Shown here in pieces: positions 21,375-28,809 of a stretch of DNA of 64,000 nt. Origin of the DNA: Gloeobacter violaceus PCC 7421. Lineage in GTDB: Bacteria; Cyanobacteriota; Cyanobacteriia; Gloeobacterales; Gloeobacteraceae. The DNA lies in contig NC_005125.1 in the NCBI RefSeq assembly GCF_000011385.1, positions 1,860,001-1,924,000 of the forward strand, in the 5' to 3' direction. The notes under the pieces were generated by a model. It did no database searches and had not been told where the DNA came from. It was given only the letters and a program-made list of their open reading frames with translations. The translations under genes and the position numbers were made by a program. The stretch's first letter is position 1, and every line of letters starts with the position of its first letter.

Positions 21375-21757
21375 GTTATTTGCTAGATACCCATGCATTT
21401 CTCTGGTTCATCTCTGGTGATATTCGCCTCTCCACAAACGCAAGAGCAATCATTGAGAACGAAAGCAATGAGACATATCTCAGCGTAGCCAGTATATGGG
21501 AAATATCTATCAAAGCGCGCTTGAGCAGACTCGAACTGATCGGTTCACCGGAGAAAGTAATTCAGGATAATATGTATTCAAACGGATTTATTTGTCTACC
21601 TATCGAAAAGACTCATGCACTCCAAATCTATAACTTGCCTGACTACCATCGAGATCCCTTCGACAGAATCTTGATTGCACAAAGCCAGGTAGAAAATTTG
21701 ATTTTGCTCACCACAGACTCTCAAATTAAACAGTACAATGTCGCCACCATTTGGTAA
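21371..21757 (+). CDS. PIN-domain ribonuclease toxin, VapC-like
   Basis: 128 residues. It starts SYLLDTHAFLWF with the first catalytic acid Asp6; Glu44 lies in SIWEISIKARL; Asp95/Asp98 lie in HRDPFDRILIAQS; and Asp116 lies in LLTTDSQI. These are the four acidic positions of the Mg2+-dependent PIN nuclease site, all intact. Related cyanobacterial PIN toxins cleave tRNA or other RNA and are held in check by an upstream antitoxin. The start overlaps the preceding gene by 4 nt, the standard antitoxin-toxin arrangement, but that upstream gene encodes a large membrane protein instead of a small antitoxin. AT-rich like its partner. Confidence 0.88.
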   Translation: MSYLLDTHAFLWFISGDIRLSTNARAIIENESNETYLSVASIWEISIKARLSRLELIGSPEKVIQDNMYSNGFICLPIEKTHALQIYNLPDYHRDPFDRILIAQSQVENLILLTTDSQIKQYNVATIW

Positions 21758-21849
21758 TTTATCAATGGCTCACTGTCAGACTGCTTGAACGTTCCATGCA
21801 GCCATTAATATCTTGACCCACAACACCTACCTCGCATAGGACAAACACA

Positions 21850-23322
21850 GTGGCTGCTTTGATGGTCGTCGGCACTTCCTCTCACGCGGGCAAGTCACTT
21901 CTGGTGACGGCGCTGGGTCGCCTGTTTCACCGGCGCGGGGTAAAAGTCGCTCCCTTCAAAGGCCAGAATATGGCCCTCAACGCCTATGTCACCGCCGAAG
22001 GCCACGAAATCGGCCACGCCCAGGCGGTGCAGGCCTGGGCCTGCGGACTGGAACCCAGCGTGGCGATGAACCCGATTTTGCTCAAGCCCCAGGGCAATAT
22101 GACCAGCCAGGTGATCTTGAAGGGCAAGCCCGCCGGGGTGTGCGGGGCCGTCGATTACTACCGCGACTACTTTGAACCCGGCTGGCAGGCGGTGGTGGAG
22201 GCACTCGCTGAGTTGCAGTCGCAATACGAACTGGTGATCTGCGAAGGAGCCGGCAGTCCGGCGGAGGTTAACCTGCGCCACCGGGATCTGACCAACATGC
22301 GCGTCGCTTTGCACCTGGGGGCGCCGACACTGCTGGTGACCGACATCGACCGGGGAGGCGCCCTCGCTCACGTCGTAGGTACTTTGCAGGTGCTGCCCCC
22401 CGAGGAGCGCGCCCTCATCAAAGGCATCGTGATCAACAAGTTTCGCGGTTCGCTTGCACTGTTGCAGCCGGGCCTCGACTGGCTTGCCCAGTACACCGGC
22501 GTGCCGGTGGTGGGTGTGCTGCCCTGGCTGGAGATGGCCCTACCCGAGGAAGATTCGATGGGTTTATTCGATCGGCGCGGAGCGCGCAAACAGGCGCAAT
22601 TGGAGATCGTCGTGATCCGACTGCCGCGCATCGCCAATTTCACGGATTTCGACGCCCTGGAAGCAGAACCCAGCGTCCGGGTGCGCTACGTGAGCCCCGA
22701 CGGATACCTTGGTCATCCAGATGCAATTATCCTGCCAGGATCAAAAGCCACCATCCCCGACCTGCTTGCCCTCGAAGCGAGCGGCATGGCTGCACAAATC
22801 CGGGCTTACGGGGGGGTGATCCTAGGAATCTGTGGTGGTCTGCAGATACTGGGAAGCACCATCGACGATCCTGAAGGATTTGAGGGGCACCCCGGCCGCC
22901 ATCCCGGTCTTGGGCTCATCGAGGCTACAACCGTTTTCGAGCCGCTCAAGATTACCCGTCAGGTGCAGGTCGAATCGCGCCTGCCGGCTGGGGAGCCTGT
23001 CGTCGGTTACGAAATTCATCAGGGGCAGACGACTTTTGCTCCCACCCTCGAAGCGCTGTTTGCCGAGCCCCATCTCGGCGTGGTCAGCAGTAATCGCCGC
23101 GTCTGGGGTACCTATTTGCACGGCCTGTTGGACAACCACGCCTGGCGTCGCCACTGGCTCAACGCGCTTCGGGAGCGCCGGGGCCTGCCACAGCTCCCCG
23201 TGCAAAGCGGCCATTACCGTGAACAGCGCGAGGAGATGTTCGAGCGTCTCGCCGACGCCTGGGAGCCCCATCTGCCGATCGATGGGTTTGCCCAGTTGGC
23301 CGGGTTTGCCTCCCAGGTGTAA
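21850..23322 (+). CDS. cobQ: Cobyric acid synthase CobQ/CbiP
   Basis: Amidates side chains of adenosyl-cobyrinic acid a,c-diamide with glutamine, in cobalamin synthesis. 490 residues, full length. The N-terminal DTBS-like ATPase begins [21 protein letters not shown] and contains KGQNMALNA and CEGAGSPAEVNL. The C-terminal class I glutamine amidotransferase has GVILGICGGLQILG with the catalytic Cys and GTYLHGLLDN with the His. GTG at 21850 is the start; the corresponding segment is also present in the left remnant at 20048-20232. The right remnant at 24925-24990 repeats its 3' end. Composition is high-GC like the chromosome, unlike the TA genes just upstream. Confidence 0.95.
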   Translation: MAALMVVGTSSHAGKSLLVTALGRLFHRRGVKVAPFKGQNMALNAYVTAEGHEIGHAQAVQAWACGLEPSVAMNPILLKPQGNMTSQVILKGKPAGVCGAVDYYRDYFEPGWQAVVEALAELQSQYELVICEGAGSPAEVNLRHRDLTNMRVALHLGAPTLLVTDIDRGGALAHVVGTLQVLPPEERALIKGIVINKFRGSLALLQPGLDWLAQYTGVPVVGVLPWLEMALPEEDSMGLFDRRGARKQAQLEIVVIRLPRIANFTDFDALEAEPSVRVRYVSPDGYLGHPDAIILPGSKATIPDLLALEASGMAAQIRAYGGVILGICGGLQILGSTIDDPEGFEGHPGRHPGLGLIEATTVFEPLKITRQVQVESRLPAGEPVVGYEIHQGQTTFAPTLEALFAEPHLGVVSSNRRVWGTYLHGLLDNHAWRRHWLNALRERRGLPQLPVQSGHYREQREEMFERLADAWEPHLPIDGFAQLAGFASQV

Positions 23323-23328
23323 CAAGCG
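23319..23328. repeat. 10-bp direct repeat, left copy (at cobQ stop)
   Basis: GTAACAAGCG spans the cobQ stop codon here and recurs at 24918-24927 at the start of the cobQ 3' remnant. The two copies bound the roughly 1.6-kb segment with the glycine-zipper gene pair, so they may mark a recombination junction. Confidence 0.6.
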
Positions 23329-23466
23329 ATTCATGTTCCCATCTATTCTGTTTGCATATTGTTGTTGTTGTGGGCAGCGAGAAAAGAGAAAAACTTCTCA
23401 GGAATATTTTGACAAAAATATATTCTTCGCATAAATTCTGGAGGAGCAACTCTCTGCAGGTAGACC

Positions 23467-24648
23467 GTGGAAGAAAAGTATTTCCTTCAGAACGAGTCAG
23501 ATGGCAGTGGAGATGCCACCTACATCGGCACATTGGGTGAAGAAGGCGCACAAGTTAATGCTTTCAGCCAGAACGGCGAGTACAGCTATGGTAGCGACGG
23601 CAACCAGAATGTGTTGTGGGATCAGGACAGCGACTACTACAGCGTGCAAAATCTGTACGCGAGCGAGGACGGCAGTAGTCTTGACAGTGGCACTGGCAGT
23701 ACCAACTTCGGCAACTTTGAGAACGCATGGATAAGCGGATCAGCGAGTCTGTCCGACAATGAACAAGACATTGACACCAATTCAGATGTCTATGACAGCA
23801 TTGCCCAGGGAGTGAGTGGTCTCGATTTTGACTTCGACAGCTTCTCCGATGCGAACGGCACGGTGTTCGCTACCAACGCGGATAGTCCGAACAGCAACTA
23901 CCCAGGCGCAGATACTTACGGCGCGATGAACGACGATGGCTATAGACTACTACCGGGGGCCAGCGCCGTCACCGACTCAGCTATCCCTCAATTCGAACAA
24001 GCAGCTACTGACCAAGATCTACCACTCGCTGCAGACGAACTACTCGTTGTTGACGCGCAAATTGAAGTTGAAAACGATATCCACGCGCTTTTGGTAAGCA
24101 GCGGCGAACAAGCGTCGATAGCCTTCTCGCTACCACAGGGTGCCAATGCAGATTTTATGAACGATTCCAGCGTGATGGCTATTGCCAAGTGGGATGAATT
24201 GGGTGGTAGTTCGAATGGGCAAACTGATAGTTGGAACGCTGACGAACTTAATGTAATCGCAGGCAAACTACCTGCAGGTCCAAACGGCTATCCGGACGAT
24301 AAGACCTGCAGGCTGTTGCATGAATTGGAACAAAAATATCCGGATACACCACAGCAGAAACGCAGAGAAGAGGAGCGTAGGTCGATGGAGCAGATAACTT
24401 ATCCAGGGGCAGGCGGTATGCTGGGCACCATTGTCGGCAGCGGCCTGACAGGTGCAGCGGCAGGCTCTGCAGCGGGTTCCTTAGGCTTTGGAATCGGTGG
24501 ACTCGTCGGGGGTGCAATAGGTGGGCTCGCCGGTACAATAGCTGGTGAACAGGCAAGCCAGGATAAAGTATGGGTTGAGGATGCCTACAAACATTGTGAA
24601 GAACAAGGAACCCAAGCACCCTGGACTAGACCAGAACCCCCTCGATAG
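23467..24648 (+). CDS. Acidic protein with C-terminal glycine zipper
   Basis: Not recognised. 393 residues starting at GTG, after a stretch with GGAGGAG and GCAGG. Residues 1-300 are rich in Asp, Ser, Asn, Gly and Gln, very acidic, with no signal peptide. A basic/acidic patch (QQKRREEERR, 297-306) leads into a glycine-zipper segment at 314-360 (GAGGMLGTIVGSGLTGAAAG continuing to IGGLAGTIAGEQ). Such zippers form membrane-inserting helical hairpins in bacteriocins and some secreted effectors. The tail is short and has two Cys in total (281 and 377). A three-helix membrane protein starts 3 nt downstream, suggesting a toxin/immunity or effector/partner pair. GC is intermediate. This is a hypothesis based on architecture only. 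Confidence 0.6.
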   Translation: MEEKYFLQNESDGSGDATYIGTLGEEGAQVNAFSQNGEYSYGSDGNQNVLWDQDSDYYSVQNLYASEDGSSLDSGTGSTNFGNFENAWISGSASLSDNEQDIDTNSDVYDSIAQGVSGLDFDFDSFSDANGTVFATNADSPNSNYPGADTYGAMNDDGYRLLPGASAVTDSAIPQFEQAATDQDLPLAADELLVVDAQIEVENDIHALLVSSGEQASIAFSLPQGANADFMNDSSVMAIAKWDELGGSSNGQTDSWNADELNVIAGKLPAGPNGYPDDKTCRLLHELEQKYPDTPQQKRREEERRSMEQITYPGAGGMLGTIVGSGLTGAAAGSAAGSLGFGIGGLVGGAIGGLAGTIAGEQASQDKVWVEDAYKHCEEQGTQAPWTRPEPPR

Positions 24649-24651
24649 GCG

Positions 24652-24921
24652 ATGCAAACGTTGGATGCATTAAAGCCGGAGTTTTTTGGCTGGGCCATTA
24701 TCAATGGAGCCCTGATCGCAGTTGCGACTCAGCTGGCCTGGGCTCAAGCAGGCCTCAAGTGGTACAAATCGGTTGTCATTGTTGCTTTGCTTGTCGCACT
24801 ACTGGCTGCAGGATGGAGCAGCTGGCTGAATCCGAGAGGGACAGCGTTCTCCGTGGGGCTGTTTGTCTGTGCTTTGGCTATTCTCTGGCCGCTGTACAGG
24901 CGATTTTCGACACGATGGTAA
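24652..24921 (+). CDS. Small three-helix membrane protein (possible immunity protein)
   Basis: Not recognised. 89 residues with predicted membrane helices at about 12-30, 38-57 and 64-83 and a positively charged end (RRFSTRW). It starts 3 nt after the stop of the glycine-zipper gene, so it is surely cotranslated with it. Size and topology resemble immunity proteins of membrane-active bacteriocins. The stop TAA lies in the GTAACAAGCG repeat at the cobQ remnant. Confidence 0.6.
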   Translation: MQTLDALKPEFFGWAIINGALIAVATQLAWAQAGLKWYKSVVIVALLVALLAAGWSSWLNPRGTAFSVGLFVCALAILWPLYRRFSTRW

Positions 24922-24927
24922 CAAGCG
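24918..24927. repeat. 10-bp direct repeat, right copy
   Basis: Second copy of GTAACAAGCG (first at 23319-23328). It overlaps the stop codon of the small membrane protein gene and leads straight into the cobQ 3' remnant. Confidence 0.6.
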
Positions 24928-24990
24928 TCTCGTCGACGTCTGGGAGCCCCATCTGCCGATCGGTTCGGTTTGCCAAGTGGGCTGGGTTGA
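24925..24990 (+). pseudogene. Decayed 3' fragment of cobQ
   Basis: It matches the last ~65 bp of intact cobQ (from GCGTCTCGCCGACG at about 23246 onward), including an unbroken CTGGGAGCCCCATCTGCCGATCG. In translation it reads RLVDVWEPHLPIG against RLADAWEPHLPID of CobQ, then shifts frame and ends. It lies 17 bp from the lysC stop codon. With the 5' remnant at 20048-20232 it brackets the intact gene. Confidence 0.8.
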
Positions 24991-25006
24991 ATTCCCATTT
25001 GGTTTT

Positions 25007-26812
25007 CTAGCTGCTGCGGCCTTCCACCGCGACCATCGCCCCGCTACCCAGGCCGAAGGCCCGGTGCACCGCCTGGAGAGACGCTTCGCAGCAAGCAGCC
25101 TCCACGATGCAGCTCACCTTGATAGTCGAGGTGGAGATCATCTCGATGTTGGTGCCGAGACTCGCAAGCGTCTCGAACATGCGGGCGGCCACCCCCGGGG
25201 TGCCGACGATGCCCGCTCCCACCAGGCTGAGTTTGGCCACCGATTCGCGCACGACCACCCCGCCACAGCCTGCGAAGCCCATGCACAAAGAAGCGAGGGC
25301 GCGTTGGGCCGCGCGCACGGCGGAGCGGCTGACCGTAAAGCCGATGTCGTTGGTGTCGGCCCCGCGCTGCGATTGGACGATCATGTCGACGGCAATCCCT
25401 TCTTGGGCCAGACACTGAAAGATCTCCGCCGCCACCCCGGGCCGGTCGGGTATCTGCAAAATCGCTACCTGGGCTTGATTGGTGTCGAGGGCTACGCCGC
25501 GCACCGCCTGGGCGACCGGCCGCGCGCCGCTCACCACCGGCGGTTCCTCGTAGACCGGCGCGCGCAGGCCGAACTGGCCACAGAGCACCTCGCCCGCCTT
25601 CTCGGCCTGCTCGCCTGCAATCACGCAGCTGAGGCTGGTTTCGGAAGTCGAAATCATCTGGATATTGATCCGCGCCTCGGCTAGGGCTTTGAACATCTGG
25701 GCGACCACACCCGGTCGTCCGATGATCCCGGCGCCGCGGATGCTCACTTTGGTGGGCACCGGGTCCACCACCACCGCGCAACCGCCCAGCGCGGCGGCGG
25801 CCGTTTCGCTCGTGGCGACCGCAGCGGCCAGATCCGAGCGCTGGACCGTAAAGGCAATGTCGTTGGTGGGTTCCGGAGCATTCGGGTGGTGGATGGACTG
25901 GATAATCAGGTCCACATCGATCCCCGCCTTGGCCAGGTGCCCAAAAAGGGCCGCCGCCACACCGGGACGGTCCGGAACGCGCAACAGCGCAATTTTTGCC
26001 TGATGGTTGTCGATGTAGACGGCGTCTACCGGCCGCTCGGTCTCCAGATTGTCGATGGCCCGGTCCACCGGCAGACGGGGCGAGAGCACAATCGTACCGG
26101 GGGCGTCGCTCCAACTGGAGCGCACCACCAACGGCACCGCGTAGTTGCGGGCAATCTCGACGGCGCGCGGATGGAGCACCTGGGCACCCAGGCTCGCCAA
26201 TTCCAGCATCTCCTCGCTGGTGATTTCCTCGAGCAAGGCGGCATCGCCCACCAGGCGCGGATCGGTGGTCAGTACCCCCGGCACGTCGGTATAAATTTCG
26301 CAGCGGTTGGCCTTGAGCACGGCCGCGAGAGCCACGGCGCTGGTGTCGGACCCGCCCCGGCCCAGCGTCGTAATTTCCCAGAAGCGCGAGTGGCAGATGC
26401 CCTGAAAGCCGGCCACCACCAGCACGTACCCGGCAGCCAGAAGCTCGTTGATGCGGCCTGTCTGCACCCTGCGGATGCGTGCCCGGGTGTGGTTGGGTTC
26501 GGTGACGACACCCACCTGGGCACCGGTCAGCGAAATCGCCTTGCAACCCAAGGCGTGCAGCGCCATGGTCAAGAGCGCCACGCTCTGCTGCTCGCCGGTG
26601 GTGAGCAGCATGTCCATCTCGCGCGGGTCCGGCTCGCCGTGCATCTCGCAGGCCATTTTGACCAGGGCGTCGGTGGTGTGGCCCATCGCCGAGACGACCA
26701 CGACCAGATCGTGTCCCTGGCGGTGGGTGCGGGCGATGCGCTCGGCCACCGAGCGCATCCGTTCGGCGCTGCCCACCGATGTGCCGCCGTACTTCTGAAC
26801 GATGAGGCCCAC
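25007..26812 (-). CDS. lysC: Aspartate kinase with four ACT domains
   Basis: Phosphorylates aspartate, the first step to lysine, threonine, methionine and diaminopimelate. About 601 residues, the long form seen in cyanobacteria. The kinase part begins LIVQKYGGTSVGSAERM, with VVVSAMGHTTDALV, FQGICHSRFWEITTLGRGGSDTSAVALA and GVLTTDPRL. The regulatory half holds two ACT pairs, visible as repeated blocks (VPDRPGVAAALFGHLAKAGIDVDLIIQS and IPDRPGVAAEIFQCLAQEGIAVDMIVQS; RGAGIIGRPGVVAQMFKALAEARINIQMIST and VGAGIVGTPGVAARMFETLASLGTNIEMIST). Allosteric feedback by lysine/threonine is expected. GTG at 26812 gives the canonical start; the frame extends further. It is divergent from the flavodiiron genes. 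Confidence 0.95.
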   Translation of the reverse strand: MGLIVQKYGGTSVGSAERMRSVAERIARTHRQGHDLVVVVSAMGHTTDALVKMACEMHGEPDPREMDMLLTTGEQQSVALLTMALHALGCKAISLTGAQVGVVTEPNHTRARIRRVQTGRINELLAAGYVLVVAGFQGICHSRFWEITTLGRGGSDTSAVALAAVLKANRCEIYTDVPGVLTTDPRLVGDAALLEEITSEEMLELASLGAQVLHPRAVEIARNYAVPLVVRSSWSDAPGTIVLSPRLPVDRAIDNLETERPVDAVYIDNHQAKIALLRVPDRPGVAAALFGHLAKAGIDVDLIIQSIHHPNAPEPTNDIAFTVQRSDLAAAVATSETAAAALGGCAVVVDPVPTKVSIRGAGIIGRPGVVAQMFKALAEARINIQMISTSETSLSCVIAGEQAEKAGEVLCGQFGLRAPVYEEPPVVSGARPVAQAVRGVALDTNQAQVAILQIPDRPGVAAEIFQCLAQEGIAVDMIVQSQRGADTNDIGFTVSRSAVRAAQRALASLCMGFAGCGGVVVRESVAKLSLVGAGIVGTPGVAARMFETLASLGTNIEMISTSTIKVSCIVEAACCEASLQAVHRAFGLGSGAMVAVEGRSS

Positions 26813-26909
26813 GGAAAAATTCGGTTGCCGACAGATCCCCACGAGTCTACCGGTACGCTGCTCCAGGACACAAGGGATTCACCGACCCTCCCCGCAGGTG
26901 GGCAGTATG

Positions 26910-26928
26910 TTGATCGAAAATCGATCAA
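26910..26928. promoter_or_regulatory. Perfect palindrome in lysC/flavodiiron intergenic region
   Basis: TTGATCGA (26910-26917), AAA, TCGATCAA (26921-26928): an 8-bp perfect inverted repeat with a 3-base spacer. It is placed 64 bp before the flavodiiron ATG and 98 bp before the lysC start. The geometry fits a dimeric transcription factor operator controlling one or both genes. The factor is unknown. Confidence 0.5.
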
Positions 26929-26991
26929 TATTCGGCTCTACACTGAATAAGTAGAAATGACCACGGACGGAGCTTGGGAGGCGCGCAGGCT

Positions 26992-28746
26992 ATGCAGCAG
27001 ACGATCCAAAAAAGGTTGACGGTCCAGTCCGGAGCGGTGGCACCTGAGACGGTGGCGATGCGCTGCCTCGACTGGGATCGCGACCGCTTCGACATCGAAT
27101 TTGGTCTGCAAAACGGCACGACCTACAACTCGTACCTGATCGAGGGCGAGCAGGTAGCCCTGGTGGATACCAGCCACGAAAAGTTCCGCTCCCTTTATTT
27201 AGATCTGCTCAAAGGCCACATCGATCCCAAGCGGATCGACTATCTGGTGATCAGCCACACCGAACCCGACCACAGCGGTCTGGTGGCGGACGTGCTGGCG
27301 CTCGCTCCCCAGGCGACGGTGGTCGCTTCGCGCATGGCGCTGCAGTTTCTGGCGAACATGGTGCACCGCCGCTTTCCGCAGCGGGCGGTCAAAAGCGGCG
27401 ACACCCTCGATCTCGGAGGCGGGCATGTGCTCGAATTTGTCTCGGCCCCCAACTTGCACTGGCCCGACACGATGTTCACGTTCGACCGGGGCACGGGGGT
27501 GCTCTACACCTGCGACGCTTTTGGGATGCACTACTGCAACGAGCGGATGTTCGATGAGGACTTGAGTGCCATCGAGCCCGATTACCGTTTTTATTACGAG
27601 TGCCTGATGGCTCCCAACGCCCGCTCGGTGCTCACCGCCCTCAAGCGCATGGAGCCTCTGGGGGAGATCACCGCCATTGCCACCGGCCACGGGCCGATGC
27701 TCAAGCTGCACCTGGGCGAGTTGGTCGATCGGTACCGGCGCTGGAGCCAGGAGCAGAGCGAGGCGACCACCAGCGTGGCAGTCTTCTATGTCTCGGACTA
27801 CGGCTACAGCGACCGGCTATCCCAGGCGATTGCCCAGGGAATCACCAAGTCCCACGTCGCCACCGAACTGGTGGACCTGCGCGCCACGCCCCTCGCCGAG
27901 ATCCAGGAAATCGTCCGCCAGAGCGCCGGGGTGGTGATTGGCACCCCCCCCACGGCGGGGCCGGCCGCCCAGGCGACCCAGGCGGCTTTGGGCGTGATTC
28001 TGGCCAACGTCAAAGAAAAGCAGGCTTTTGGCATCTACGAAGCCTGCGGTGGGTTCGACGAGCCCGCCTTTCCGCTTTCGAGCCGATTTGCCGATCTGGG
28101 CCTGGTGCGGGCCTTTGCCCCCATTCGCATCCCCGGGCGCGAAGGGGCGCTGGCCGAGGCCGAGGCGACCGGCACACCCACCCCGGCGCTGTACAAGCTC
28201 TGCGAAGAGTCCGGGACCGACCTGGCCCAATGGCTCACCCGCGACCGCACCGTCCAGCAGATGAAGGCGGTCGCGGTCGGGCTCGACAAGGCGATGGGCC
28301 GTCTGTCGGGCGGGCTGTACGTGCTCACCGCCGCCAAAGGCGAACTCAAAGGCGCCATGCTCGCCTCCTGGGTCAACCAGGCGAGCTTTGCCCCCCTGGG
28401 CGTCACGATCGCCGTCGCCAAGGACCGGGCCATCGAAGCGCTGATGCAGGTGGGCGACCTGTTTGCCCTCAATGTGCTCGAAGAAGGCAAGTACGCTCCG
28501 CTGATGCGCCACTTTCTGAAGCGCTTTGCCCCCGGCGAGGACCGCTTCGTGGGTGTGGAAACGCTCACCGGCACGGGCGGCACGCCAATTCTGGCCGATG
28601 CCCTCGCCTATATGGAGTGCCGGGTCGCCAGCCGCATGGAGTGTTCCGATCACTGGCTGGTCTACGGCGTGGTTGAGGATGGCCGCGTCTCCAACCTGGA
28701 AGGACTGACCGCCGTCCACCACCGCAAAGTCGGCAACCACTATTAA
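26992..28746 (+). CDS. Flavodiiron protein with intact iron ligands (Flv3-like)
   Basis: Reduces O2 to water with electrons from the photosynthetic chain, protecting photosystem I. About 584 residues with three domains: metallo-beta-lactamase-like (about 1-260), flavodoxin-like (about 265-405) and flavin-reductase (about 430-584). The diiron ligands are visible as HTEPDH, LHWPDTMF, TCDAFG, and GHGP. This full set corresponds to the Flv3/Flv4 class. GGGAGG at 26976-26981 supports ATG 26992 over the TTG at 26974. The partner gene follows 63 nt downstream; such proteins work as heterodimers in cyanobacteria. Confidence 0.92.
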   Translation: MQQTIQKRLTVQSGAVAPETVAMRCLDWDRDRFDIEFGLQNGTTYNSYLIEGEQVALVDTSHEKFRSLYLDLLKGHIDPKRIDYLVISHTEPDHSGLVADVLALAPQATVVASRMALQFLANMVHRRFPQRAVKSGDTLDLGGGHVLEFVSAPNLHWPDTMFTFDRGTGVLYTCDAFGMHYCNERMFDEDLSAIEPDYRFYYECLMAPNARSVLTALKRMEPLGEITAIATGHGPMLKLHLGELVDRYRRWSQEQSEATTSVAVFYVSDYGYSDRLSQAIAQGITKSHVATELVDLRATPLAEIQEIVRQSAGVVIGTPPTAGPAAQATQAALGVILANVKEKQAFGIYEACGGFDEPAFPLSSRFADLGLVRAFAPIRIPGREGALAEAEATGTPTPALYKLCEESGTDLAQWLTRDRTVQQMKAVAVGLDKAMGRLSGGLYVLTAAKGELKGAMLASWVNQASFAPLGVTIAVAKDRAIEALMQVGDLFALNVLEEGKYAPLMRHFLKRFAPGEDRFVGVETLTGTGGTPILADALAYMECRVASRMECSDHWLVYGVVEDGRVSNLEGLTAVHHRKVGNHY

Positions 28747-28809
28747 ACAGGTGACAAATGTCAGGCCAGGACAGCCTGACCGACACGCGACACCACGAGG
28801 AGAAGCGCC

